Shown here one piece after another: positions 48,363-59,938 of a DNA stretch of 64,000 bases. The stretch comes from Poecilobothrus nobilitatus (taxonomy: Eukaryota > Arthropoda > Insecta > Diptera > Dolichopodidae). Where the stretch lies: assembly GCA_947095535.1 (NCBI GenBank), contig OX352774.1, positions 77,996,416 to 78,060,415 on the forward strand, in the 5' to 3' direction. Position 1 is the first letter of the stretch. The number at the start of each line of letters is the position of its first letter. The position numbers and the translations under genes are program-made. Under the pieces are notes generated by a model, which did no database searches, was not told the DNA's origin, and was given only the letters and a program-made list of their open reading frames with translations.

Positions 48363-49184
48363 TACATATATAATATTGGATACGGAAATAATAAAAGCGT
48401 TTGGAAAATCTAATAGGATTTTTGAGTCAAGAGATTTTCACAAATAAAACTAAAAAAAAAAAAAATAAAATAAAAAATTCAATTTTCAACGTGATATAAA
48501 CTTTTTACATTTAAGAAAACGCAATAAAGCATTTTTTATGCATTTCATTTTCTATTAACTTTACAAAAGAAAACTTCTTTAAAAATTCTTTGAAGAGATT
48601 TTCTAATATTAATGTTTTTTTTCACTTTCATTTTTGTTTTTTTTGTTTCACTCAAGAAACGAAAAAAGAGTTATGCTTAAATGAATAAAACAATATAATA
48701 TTCAAAATTATTGTGAATTTAAAAAAAAATTTTTTTTAAATTTTAAAAGTTTTTTTTTTTTTTGTACAAATGTACTTATACATAGTACTCAATCTGAATC
48801 AATTTAATAGATGTTGAAGAGTAGAATAGAATATTTTGAGCTGGTAGCGTTTCATATTATTTTTCACTTTCCAAATTTTATATCATGTTATATGTTTTTA
48901 ATTTGGTTGTTTCAGCTTCTTAATTGTTGTTGTAATAGTTGTCTTCAAGCTTCTATAATAGAGTTTCATTTATATCACTTTTCGGTATGAGTTTGTAGAT
49001 CGAATGCATAAAACTAAAATTGAACTCAAATTTCACTTTTTCAAAAAAAAAAAATACGTGTGTAGGTTTTCTTTGAAAGACTGAAATTTGATTTCATGGT
49101 CAGTTTTATCCATTTGACCCCTTTTAAAACACTTAAGTTATTGAACTCAAACGATTAGATTTAGATTTAAATTATTTAAAAAGG
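48363..49184. other. AT-rich non-coding stretch
   Basis: Nothing identifiable was found. Confidence 0.5.
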
Positions 49185-49350
49185 ATATAAGTAACACTGC
49201 GACTTTTTGATGTAGATCGATAGTCTATAACTTCATGTTGTGGATTTTGTCTTCACTTATTATACCTCTGCCAGCCTTCATCGATAAAGCACTATGCTTT
49301 TAGATGCACATATATCTTCCTTAAAATAAAGCACTTTTTGAGTATGTGTC
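49185..49350 (-). repeat. Dispersed repeat, partner of 30.7-31.1 kb
   Basis: On the minus strand it carries AGGACACATACTCAAAAAGT, ATATATGTGCATCTAAAAGC and ATCAAAAAGTCGCAGTGTTA. These are the same blocks in the same order as the copy at 30.8-31.1 kb, but more closely spaced and without a clear A tail. Confidence 0.55.
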
Positions 49351-49654
49351 CTGGAGATTCAATCAATATGCTAAAAGAAAATTTATTTCTTGGAGAAAAA
49401 TATTTTATTATTTAATTTAATTAAAATATTTAACTCATTTGACTGAATTAGATTCTGTTATTAATGTGCGCAAAATTTTCTTCTTTGTTTGTTCAGTTTT
49501 TTCCCCAACATACATCATCCGAAAAATTTAAGTAAAATCCTTTTTCACTTGCTTCATTATATTTTGAACTTTTTCGTAAAAATCGTAATTCCTTTATCGT
49601 AAAATTCGTAAAATGTCATATCATTAATAAAATTATTCCTTACTCAGGGGAACT

Positions 49655-50091
49655 GAAGAATCTTAGTGTTATCTTTAGCAATAATTTTTTCTGGTTTGAT
49701 GACATCATGTCTATATTAAATAAAATATATCCTATATCATTAGGAAATTTTGGAGATTTTCACCTTTCATTAATGTAGCTATTAAATGTAAACTAATAAA
49801 ATCACTAGTCTTACCCCACCTTCTTTACTATGATGTTGTTTACTGTTTGAATGTGGATTAGTGTATACTAACCTTAATACTCTATTCAATGCTTGCACTA
49901 GATTTGTTACTAACCGACGCAGGTTTTATAGCCTTCGTGATGTCAACCATTACATACTTTCTTGTTATTTTAATGAATACCAAAACTATAGATATGTTAG
50001 GTTTCTTCATAAATTAATTATTTCTGGTAATTCCCAAAACCTACTTTTTGTTTCTCTTCAAAAATTCTCCCGAAAATCAGATTTCTTTTAA
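49655..50091 (+). mobile_element. LINE fragment: RT C-terminal region with two frame changes
   Basis: Frames in order give NLSVIFSNNFFWFDDIM, then FINVAIKCKLIKSLVLPH and LLYYDVVY. They continue into VYTNLNTLFNACTRFV, RRRFYSLRDVNHYILSC and YRYVRFLHKLIISGN, and stop at 50091. This is the classic thumb and post-RT region of jockey-type LINEs (LGV...F..H....Y..L..L..H..R..V..LV.P...Y.D.VY....NACTR.V...RR.DHVS...L..F..FR...FL.K.I). It is 5'-truncated and broken, and clearly a different family from the 24-kb LINE. Confidence 0.85.
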
Positions 50092-51002
50092 GTAGATATT
50101 GCAAAAAATTTGATTCAATTATTTTATAATAACATTTTTTGCTGATATTTCTAAAAATTCCAATGTACAATTTAGCGGAAAATAAGTGCTTTTCTTATCA
50201 TCCACAAATTCTTCCTTTGATTTGCTGGATTTTAACTCTAAAAAATACATTGAAAATAAGTTGTTGGTTGTTTTTGTATTTTTATTCTATACTAGTAATT
50301 TTACATCAATAATATCTTCAGCTGTTACCTTGGATCTAATTTTTACTCGTATCTTTAAAATTCTTTCTTTTGCATTGCTTAAATTATTTGGTAAACTTGC
50401 TAAAATAATATAATTTTTATTTGTGCTTGGAATACTTCATCAGACATGTCTTCTATTTGATTTGGCCAATAATTAAAAGATTAAAAAATCCAATATTGAA
50501 TATCTCCAAACGGTAGAAATGATAAAAATATATGCTAAATAGATTTTTATTGTTTCGACAAAAATTCATTTACATAATTTTCGTCTGACAAAATTTTTCT
50601 ATCTTGTGGGTTTCAATAACAGGTACCATCCTACCAATTTTCAGCGTTTGAAATATTAAAATACGGTTTAAAAGAACCAAAAGGATGAAGTTTTACACAG
50701 GATGAAGGATGATCTTTCTAGCACAGCTGAAAATATAATAATGTTACTTACTATTACCGTACTCACTAGCTTTAGTATATTAAATATACGAATAAGTCAA
50801 AATCAGAACACTCTTGGTTTATTTTTAGTTTATAAGCATATATTTAGCATATATTTAGTTTATTTTTAGTTTATGGTGTTCTTTTTTTTAAACTTTTAAA
50901 GAGCGATAGAAACTTACTTTGATCCAATTTTATTCTGACATCTTATATACAAAAAAAAAAAAAATAAATCTAAGTTTTCCCAGCATATCAGAGATGAAAG
51001 TA
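50092..51002. other. AT-rich non-coding stretch
   Basis: A 75-residue frame at 50186-50413 follows the LINE remnant and might be decayed 3' sequence, but no domain is recognised. Confidence 0.4.
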
Positions 51003-51650
51003 AACAAGGTAGAATGTAAGCCAATGGTTTTTAAAAGCGCACATTTCCAAAACTCAATACAAACTGTTTAGAAGTGTGACTTACACAAAAATTTGAAAAT
51101 TTCATGTAATAAGAAAAAATGTGAAAATAGGACATTTTTGAAATTTTAAGGGGCCGTAAGTCCGGAATCCTATATAACTAAGAAAAGCCGTTAACACACG
51201 TAAAAATATATTATTAAACCTTTAATTTTCATGTCTTGCCGAAGAAAAATTTTTACAGGTGCCTAAGTTACAGGAGTCTAAAAATAGCAAATTTTCAATT
51301 TTTGAGGCGTAATAACTCTTAGGGGTGTTACCAAAAAATTTTCTGAGGAAACTTATACTAATTCTAAAAGTTCTTTCAGATTGAAAAAATCTTAAGCAGA
51401 ACATAAGATATATGCATTTAAAAATAGGGCTTTTTCAAAGTTTGAGGGGCTGTAGCTCCGTAATGGGGGGGGGGCTACATGAAAAAGTTGTTCCACAAAA
51501 TTATTTTTTTTATGAGACCTACCTATGGTTAAAATTTTTTTTCTCTATCTTTAACGGTGTAGAAGTTTTGTAAACAGACAGACGGACGGACGGACGGATA
51601 GAGTGAAACTAATAAGCACATTTTTTCAAAAATTTTTTGGAAATGTGCTA
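51003..51650 (-). mobile_element. Family A, internal-deletion copy
   Basis: Both ends match the 39-kb copy closely (start ACAAGGTAGAATGTAAGCC; end GACGGACGGACGGACGGATA, then GGAAATGTGCTA). The middle jumps from TACTAATTCTAAAAGTTCTT (about 51376) straight to CAGATTGAAAAAATCTTAAG. This removes more than a kilobase of the internal repeats relative to 39102-40881. Deletion derivatives with intact ends are typical of DNA transposons, though also possible by recombination between internal repeats. Confidence 0.9.
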
Positions 51651-52671
51651 AAAAATCATAAAAGAAGAACTAAATTTTCTTTTCAAAGATTTAAAAAAAA
51701 AAAAAAAACAAAATAAATAAGAGAAAATATAAATTTAATGTATACTATTCAAGTTTCTGGTACTTTGATTTTTTTTCCTTTTTTTTTTGTTTGCCAGTCA
51801 TATCAAAGGAAGTTTTATTTTTTGTTTTTATCCCGCTCAATAGAAAATAAAACAAAGAAACAGAGAATGTATTCTAAATTTACTGCTGCACTAAATTCTA
51901 ATAGTGCAATTCACTTATTCCGTTGTATACAAACCCTACATTTAACTTCGTCTATGTGTATGTATACATTTGTTGAGTTTATTTTAAAGTCTATACTTAT
52001 TCTCTTTTACCATATATATAATTTATATTTTTACTTACTTTTTTATTTATTGTTTATGTGTTTTTGTATTGTATGTGTTGTTGTTGTGATGGATATAAAT
52101 ACTAATGTCAGATAAATCCGTAAAATTGTCTGAAAATAATTTTATTCTTATCTTTTGATTGTATTTATTTGCAAATTTGTGTCTTTTAATCGGTAAATCG
52201 ATGACTAAAAGATTTCAAAAAGACTGAAGATTAAAGATATTGTCCTGGATGATTAAATCTGAAAATCATAATCGATAAAAAAATATTATGTTGTCTGACG
52301 AATACGTGACTTTACTTCCAAAGAATTATCGCCCCAAAATAAAAATGGAAAAAAAAAGTCCCAAAAATTTGGTGTAATAATTCATTATGAATAATGGCAA
52401 CAAAATGAAAATAAACAATTCCGAAAAAAATAAGTTATTTTAGGGTATAATTATGGAGCGAAAATCAATTTATTAATCGGATAGGTTTACAAAAGTTTTA
52501 TCCAGGAGATTTACAAAGATTTTAAATACTTTTTTAAAATTTTCTCGAAAAATCACAAAAATCCTAATTTTATAAAGTACTAGAAAATCTCTCCTAATTA
52601 TTGTAAAACATTATAAAATTAATAGTTTTTTCCGAAAAGGAGCTGTTTTTTTTTAATTCAATAAATTGTTA
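51651..52671. other. AT-rich stretch; longest hydrophobic frame is not a convincing gene
   Basis: A 125-residue frame at 51738-52115 is rich in Phe, Tyr, Leu and Val from T runs, with no known domain and no splice context. A block near 52321-52400 has an inverted partner at about 53335-53465, on the other side of the next LINE piece. Confidence 0.45.
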
Positions 52672-53265
52672 GGTTAGGTTAAGGTGGCTGTCAAAAAGGC
52701 ACACTTAGACCGTATTTAGTTCATTGTGATACCACATAGAAACTTTTCTATCCAATTCGTTAAAACCAATTTAAGCTTTTCGCAAAGCGAAGAATACTCT
52801 TCACATTTTTACCTGCTAGATCTCTAAGATTGCTGAAGAGATATTGCCTCAAATGGGTGTTCCTTTTTCACGACAAGTCTGGGCATGTGTATAGGAGATG
52901 GAGAGACATTTCCTTCTCTTCTTCATCTTTGCAGGCTCTACAATAGTTCTTAGAGGATAAAGCAAGCCTTTTGGCATGACTCCCTATTAAACAGTGACCC
53001 ATGATGATACCCATTGTAATTTCAATATCTGCCCTTTTAAGATAAAATCAGATCATTGGATCATCTTCAATCGGTTTTAAACCATATCATTCTTGTGATA
53101 TTACACGAGGCCAAGTTTGACCATTTGTTATTTACCATATCCGTTATTTCCTTTCGAAGTAACATTTTGCTTGTGAATAGAGGTACCAATAGTTTTGCCT
53201 GGTCTGGCAGGACTTGTAAGGTTGTACCAATTCTTGCAAGTTCATTAGCTTTTGATTGATTGTTA
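52672..53265 (-). mobile_element. LINE fragment: RNase H end, Cys/His cluster, 3' UTR
   Basis: The minus strand reads KANELARIG (end of RNase H), PLFTSKMLLRKEITDMV and NNKWSNLASCNITRMIW. After two damaged codons, MGHCLIGSHAKRLALS and CRACKDEEEKEMSLHLLYTC follow, giving an intact C..C, H, C cluster. A stop, then LRQYLFSNLRDLAGKNV and LRFAKSLNWF, with the final stop at 52761-52763. The 3' UTR carries GTGGTATCACAATG and ends CCACCTTAACCTAACCTAAC. This layout is that of R1/I/jockey-type LINE ORF2 ends in flies. Two or more lesions make it dead. Confidence 0.9.
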
Positions 53266-54019
53266 AATTAAATAGATTGTTAAATATTTACAATATTTTA
53301 CAATTTAAAAATAACTTTATTGAAAAAGAATTGTTCATAATGAATTATGACCCCAAACTCAAAATGAGGTAATACCACAGTTTATGCAAATAGATTTGAA
53401 ATTTCTGAAAATGTGGACCTCGTTTTACTTGAAAAACCAACCATTTTTTGAGGTGATAATTCGGTAGGGGGAAATACGCAGAGCCTTTTTTAACTTAGGA
53501 ATTTTATTATTTTTTTTTTAAATAATTTAAAATTAAAAGAGATAAAATGTGGGTTTGTTAAATGTAATTTCATGTAGTTATATAAACAAATTATGCAAAC
53601 TATTGACAATTAATTAAATGAGAAGATATAATATTCGATTAATAAAATTAACGCTTGTTAAATTACAGATGTTTAAAAAAAATCAAAGGGTAAATTTAAT
53701 TACTGATACATATTTTAAGATTTGTATTTCATAACTTCTTAACTATCTCTGAAAAGAATTAAATGGAACCTCATTTATTTAATCTTAAAATACTGTAGGT
53801 TTTTCTTTTACTATAAATAACCTCATTCGCATATTATTATAATTATTTAAATTAAATATTAGGCGTATTGATATCGGTGCTTGGTAGAAGGAGTAGAAAA
53901 TTATCGTTACAGCTAGGTCCTGTAACTCTTTATACACTCCAAATCCATGAGACCTCATTTATCACTGCGGCATATGTTTTTGTTTTGGCATACATATTGT
54001 ATTTTTGTATATATACCAT
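53266..54019. other. AT-rich non-coding stretch
   Basis: The upstream part of the LINE is not recognisable here. A short frame at 53868 runs into the minisatellite and is not supported as a gene. Confidence 0.45.
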
Positions 54020-54214
54020 TTTTACTTTAACTGAAGATTTTTTTACTTTAGGTGAATATTTTCTACTTTAAGTGAAGACTTTTTTACTTTAAGTGAAGAT
54101 TTCTTTACTTTAAGTGAATATTTTCTACTTTAAGTGAAGACTTTTTTACTTTAAGTTAAGATTTTTTACTTTAAGTAAAAACATTTTTATTTTAAATTAA
54201 GAATCTTTACTTCA
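54020..54214 (+). repeat. Minisatellite, ~20-bp unit TTTACTTTAAGTGAAGATTT
   Basis: About nine units of TTTACTTTAAGTGAAGAYTT and variants run from 54020. A higher-order pattern is visible: ...GAATATTTTC, ...GAAGACTTTT and ...GAAGATTTCT units alternate and the triplet repeats about 62 bp later. Units decay toward the right end. Confidence 0.9.
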
Positions 54215-54390
54215 GTAATTTATGTTATATAAATATGTAATATACATCTATTTAATTTATATAATTGCATATACTAGTATATTTGGACAAGATATTTATA
54301 TACCTATTTAATATTTATGTATATATACATATTATATATATATATATATGTATATTATATGTAATTTTTTACTTTAATTTTTAATACAAA

Positions 54391-54474
54391 TGTTTTCACT
54401 GAAATAAAAAATCTTCATTTAAAGAAAAATATCTTCACTCATAGTAAAAATGTCTTCAGTTAAAATAAAAAAGA
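54391..54474 (-). repeat. Inverted block of the same minisatellite
   Basis: TTTTCACTGAAATAAAAAAT, CTTCATTTAAAGAAAAAT, CTTCACTCATAGTAAAAATG and CTTCAGTTAAAATAAAAA are reverse-complement versions of the 20-bp unit at 54020-54214. About 175 bp of TA-rich sequence with a TATATACATATTA palindrome separates the two blocks, so the locus is a mirror-image array. Confidence 0.75.
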
Positions 54475-54720
54475 TATAAATCAATTGGTAAATTACAAGT
54501 AATTGAAACACTTAAAACTTTCACTTACGAGTTAATAAATTTTGTTTATTATCATTATTACTTTTTGAATTTCTTAACATATTAATTTTAAGATATATTT
54601 CTTATTTCAATGCTGGTATCATGATATTTATTTAAGAATGAATGCATTGGTGGAAATTAAAATAAACGAATGTTTTTAAAATAAGAACGAATATTATATT
54701 ATTATGTTATAAGTACATTT

Positions 54721-55230
54721 TTAGCATATTTTCTAAAAAAATTTGAATATTAGTTTATTAATTAGTTTCACTCTGCCCATCGGTCTGTTTGTCCGTTCTT
54801 CGTCTGCGTGTTGACAAAACTTCTTCACCATTTAAAATTAAGCAAAGAAGTTTTAACAACGGATAAGTACCGCAAAACAATTAATTTTATGGAACAATTT
54901 AGTTCTAAAGTTCTATAAAGTATATCTTTAATATGTGAAAGCTAAACGTAAAACAATAGTTGATTTTATTAGCTTTACAAATATGTTTATAATAAATATA
55001 TACTTTTGCCATACGATATTTTAATTTACGGTTATGTGGAACTCAATTTTTGCAAAATTCTTGATCCTTCCTATCTTCCAAACGGTTTAAGTTAAAAAAA
55101 ACTAAAAATTTTGAAAGCAATTAGATCTTTAAAAATAAGTGTGACTCATTTCAAAAAGTATTTTTGTGTCGACCTCTGTTGAGAAGCTGTAAGGAAGCTG
55201 TAATAATATAGGGTTACCTTCAAATTTACA
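54721..55230 (+). mobile_element. Family A remnant, old copy
   Basis: TTAGCATATTTTCTAAAAAA, ATTAGTTTCACTCTGCCCAT, TTGACAAAACTTCTTCACC, ACGGTTATGTGGAACTCAAT and a truncated right part match family A in order but with heavy divergence. The CCGT array is almost gone. It lies head-to-tail just before the next copy. Confidence 0.65.
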
Positions 55231-55375
55231 AAAGTGTGCCTTGATTTTTCTCAATTTTTTCTAAAAAATTATTTTCAATTTTTGAATTATTATAAATTTA
55301 TCTTGTTCCATATATTACCTACTTATACCAAAAACTTATTATTAAAACTTTCATTACTTATTTTTAGCATATTTC

Positions 55376-58300
55376 CAAAAAAATTTTGAAGCTGTGCTGT
55401 GCAATTATTTCATGTAGCCCCATCTATCAGGGAACTACAGCCCCTCAAACTTTGAAAAATCCCTATTTTTAAACGCGTGTATTTCATGTTCCGCTTAACA
55501 TTTTTTCAATCTGAAAACGTCATTCGACAGGAATTTTGTTTACATTTATTTATAAATCAATATCAAAATTATACATTTTTTTTAAAATTTAGTACTTAAA
55601 TTTACCGTTATGTGAAAACCAAATTTTGCATGATTTTTCAACCTTCATAACTCCGGCCGCTTTTAGATAGGGGCTTGCAATTTTGAGGCAAGAAAGTACT
55701 TTTAGATTTAGTATAAGTTTGCTCAGAAATTTTTTTTGAGCTATTAGTGCTTGAAAATTTGCTATTTTAAACACCTGTAACTTAGGCACCTGTACACATG
55801 TTTCTTCGGCAAGACAAAAAAATTAAAGCTCCAGTAACATATTTTTATGTGTGTTAATGGTTTCTTTAAATTGTATAGGGTTCCAAAGGGTTACAGCCCC
55901 TCAAAATTGCAAAAAAGCCCTATTTTCAGATGTATATATCTCAGGCTCTCCGTAGTAGTTTTACAATCTAAAAACACTAGAACCCGGAAATTTTCTTACC
56001 TCTATAAAACAATATCAAAATTATACAATATGAATATTATGTAATTAACCAAACCAAATTTTGCATGATATTTCTTTTTTCATAACTCCGGCACGCTTTG
56101 AGATAGGAACCTGAAATTTTGACACAAGAAAAAACTTTTAGAATTAGTATAATTTTTTGGTAGCACCCCCCCTTTAAGAGTTATTACGCCTCAAAAATTG
56201 AAAATTTGCTTTTTTTAGACACCTGTAAAAAATTTTCTTCGGCAAGACATGAAAATTAAAGGTTGAATAATATATTTTTATGTGTGTTAACGGTTTCTTT
56301 AAATTGTATAGGGTTCCAAAGTTACAGCCCCTCAAAATTGCAAAAAAGCCCTATTTTCAGATGTATATATCTCAGGCTCTCCGTAGTAGTTTTATAATCT
56401 AAAAACACTAGAACCCGGAAATTTTCTTACCTCTATAAAACAATATCAAAACGAGGAAGAATACAGTTGCCTTTGTCAACTCTTAAATACCCGTACGAAC
56501 CGTTAGTATGTTCACAGCCTGCCACTCTACTTACAATATTATTTTTTTAATATTTTAGTATTTTAAAATAATTTGGGTGAATTTTATAATTTCTAGAACT
56601 ATGGGTTGTACATATATTCAAACTATATGTTTATATGTACATTCTTCTAAAGCAGACTCTAACCTTCCACATAACGATTATCAATCCAAAACTTTTTCAA
56701 ATATTCTATAGTACCATTTAATACTAAGCGGTAAATGTATATTAAATTTACTTAGTAGAAAATAATAAATATAATTTTAAATATTATATTATATTATATT
56801 TAAATATTCCATTGACAGAATAATTTCTTATAAGTACAATAAAATACATATATGTATGTAAATACGGCGCTATATAATATACATCTATACTCTTATCATT
56901 CATTCACTAGTGACATATACGATATATTGTAAATAAACATGATATTATATAAGTATGTATATATATTAATATCATATAAATAAAAATTCTTCAAGCAACC
57001 GTTATGTTGTTTATTTATTTACATTTTTATGTACTACGCATTATATCCTCAACAATTTCAAATTATCGAATAAAACAAATGCAAAAAATTTGTTGAAGAA
57101 ATTTGTTAGAAAATTTGAAAAATATCAAGTAACACTTTCGTCAATTATAAAGTAACCCTATATTATTAAAAAAAGTTATTAACAGAAATAAGAGTATAAT
57201 ATTGAAGCTTTAATTTTTGTGTATTACTTCAAAAAAATTTTAACAGGTGTTCAAGTTACAGGTGTTTAAAAATAGGAAATTTTCAGTTTTTGACTCCTTA
57301 CAACTCCTAAACGGGGGGTGATAGAATAAAAATTTCTGAAATGACTCAAACTTATTTTCAAAGATCTAACTTCTGTCAAAATTTCAAGTTTCTAAATTAA
57401 ACTGTTTACAAGATAGAAGGGTTAAAGGATTTTGCAAAATTTGAGTTTCGCATAACGGTAAATTAAGACACCGTATGTCACAAATATATATTTATTGTAT
57501 ATATACTTTTAAAGATAATAAAAGTAGTAATCGTTTGGCGTTTTCAAAATGAAGATATACCTTATAAAACTTGTGTTATAACAATTTAAATATAGAGCTT
57601 TTTTGAACCTTTGCGGAGCTGTAGCTCCGTAACGGGTGGGGCTACAAAAAAAAGTTATTAAAAATAAAATTAATATTTTTGTGAGATCTATCAGCTGTTA
57701 AAATTTCATAGCTCTATTTCAAAAAAAATGTAGGGATCTAAAAGTTAGGTGTTTGAGAGCTACCCTAAGGCTTGGTCCAAACTCAACCAAAAAAAATATG
57801 GAACCTACAAATTACTCCCAGAATATTTTGTGTAAATTTCAAGATTCTAGCTTTCTTAGTTTTTGAGTTAGCGTGCTGACGGACGGACGGACGGACGGAC
57901 ATGGCTCAAAAGTCTTAGAATTTTTTTCTGATCCGATCCATACCTTTGAAGGTATATCTATCTCGCTTATTTCGAGGTGTTACAAACGGAGGAGTAATTT
58001 TATTATACCCGATCCTATCGTACGGGTATAATTATACAATATGAATATTATGTAATTAACCAAACCAAATTTTGCATGATATTTCTTTTTTCATAACTCC
58101 GGCACGCTTTGAGATAGGAACCTGAAATTTTGACACAAGAAAAAACTTTTAGAATTAGTATAATTTTTTGGTAGCACCCCCCCTTTAAGAGTTATTACGT
58201 TTCAAAAATTGAAAATTTGCTTTTTTTAGACACCTGTAAAAAATTTTCTTCGGCAAGACATGAAAATTAAAGGTTGAATAATATATTTTTATGTGTATTA

Positions 58301-58491
58301 ACGGTTTTTTTTAGTTATATAGGGTTCCGGACTTACAGCCTCTTAAAATTCCAGAAAAGTCCTATTTTCAAATTTTTTTTAATTACATGAAATTTTCAAA
58401 TTTTTGTACAAATCACAATTCTAAATAGTTTGTATTGTGTTTTTGGAAATGTGATCTTTTAAAAACCGTTGGCTTACATTCTACCTTGTTT
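55376..58491 (+). mobile_element. Family A copy split by a nested insertion
   Basis: It starts AGCATATTTCCAAAAAAATT and ends GGCTTACATTCTACCTTGTT. The left end lacks the CCGT array. It holds a repeated internal unit (TTTCTTTAAATTGTATAGGG near 55860 and 56290; CTAGAACCCGGAAATTTTCT in each). The second unit is interrupted after CAATATCAAAA at 56451 and resumes with TTATACAATATGAATATTAT at 58032, exactly as the uninterrupted first unit reads at 56001-56031. The copy without the insert is about 1.54 kb. Confidence 0.9.
56452..58031. mobile_element. Family B element nested in family A
   Basis: The ends are fixed by the interrupted repeat: insertion between A and T in CAAAA/TTATAC, with no duplication longer than two bases. 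The right end is ATTATACCCGATCCTATCGT, then ACGGGTATAA, holding an 8-bp hairpin TATACCCG/CGGGTATA. The left part has AAATACCCGTACGA, the inverse of the right-end TCGTACGGGTAT. A GGACGGAC array lies at 57870-57900. The inside (about 57165-57720) matches family A in reverse orientation at a clearly greater distance than A copies show to each other. Lack of a duplication and A/T insertion fit a Helitron-like mechanism, but CTRR is absent. No coding sequence. Confidence 0.8.
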
Positions 58492-59938
58492 TCTTTGAAA
58501 TGGATTAACGCATTTTGTTTTCTTGATGTTTTTTACAGTTGCTTCGATTACTCTGCTTTTGTATTCCTTTAGCATATTCGTATAAAATATTTGTCTGCCA
58601 TTTGGTAAGCTTCTATATTTCTTTTTTAATACTACTGATAAAAACGACAATGCTAAAACTTTTTAAAAGGAATATTGTATTGTATTTCAATTTTTTTCAA
58701 TTTAGTAGGCGATGCTAAAATCGTGTTAAACTATATGCGTGATAAAGGTATAATGGGAAACAGAAAATAATGTCCTTATTTTTGAGTGAGATGGAGCCTT
58801 TTTCTATTACCATCACTGTTCTCAGTTCAAATAAATTTATTTTAAATCTAATTATGTATGTATATTATGTTAATAAAAATATTAATGCTTTTTGTTTTAT
58901 ATTTATAAAGACTAATATATAAAAAAAAAATGTTTTATTATGATACGTAATATGAAATAATCATAAAAAGTATGCAAAATTGTAAACATTTTGAAAAGTA
59001 TATTATTGTAAGAATTACCATAAATTATTATTCATTTCTAATAATTTCTTTTATATTTTGTTTTGAATTTGTTGTATTCACTCAGAAATCAGAGAAATGA
59101 ACTCACAAAAATAAAAGAGCATAATATAAGAGAATCATATTATTTTTTACGTACATCTGTATATATCTATACATAATATTAATTATACATAAATCAGAAT
59201 TTTCTCGAATTTTATTGAAAAATTTTTATTTTATTTAAATATTCGGTCATTAGAAAGAGAGAGAATATTTTTTTTTTTATTAGGTTTTTTTTTTTCTTAT
59301 TGCGTCTATTTGATGAAATTTATTGTGAATTCTGTGAAATGAAATTTCATATTAAAGTCAAGGCTATTTTTCTGCAAAAAGGGTTAGAACCTTTGATAAT
59401 TCCGGGATCAAAACTCAATTCGGGTTAAATTAAACAACAACGCCAAAAAAAATTGTTTTTATTTATTAATTTGGTGCTATGTAGTTGTTTTTTCCAGATT
59501 TATAAAGTTCCCATGTAATGTCAAAATGTTATATTTATGTTCAAGGTAAAAAAAATTTAAACAAAAAAAAAAAAAAGAAAAAACAAATGGCGTATCAAAA
59601 AAAAAAATCTTCTTAAATATTATGTTAAGATTGTTTCTGTTATATCAATCAAATTAATCTCAATTATGTTTTATTACCAATATAATATTACGCAGAGCTT
59701 TTTAGACTAAATTCTAAGAATAATGGGTTTCTTTTTTTTTTTTTTTGTTGATCTAGATCAGTAATTGGACGAAAATTATAAGAACTTGAATTTATAAAAA
59801 AATAAATAGAATTATGTACCATAAGAAAAATGATTAAAAATTGTTATAAAAGAAAAAAAAAATGGTATTTTTACAGAAGGCTTATTAAAAATGTTTGTTT
59901 TTAATGTTTATTAGACAATTGTATTCTACATGGTGTTT
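58492..59938. other. AT-rich non-coding stretch
   Basis: No supported feature was found. Confidence 0.5.

Noticed and set aside
51738..52115. 125-residue plus-strand frame
   Set aside because: Hydrophobic composition follows from T runs, there is no domain, and nothing similar appears around it. A chance frame is more likely.
52671..52684. Telomere-like TTAGG repeats
   Set aside because: Only two TTAGG units, forming the tail of a LINE 3' UTR, not an array.
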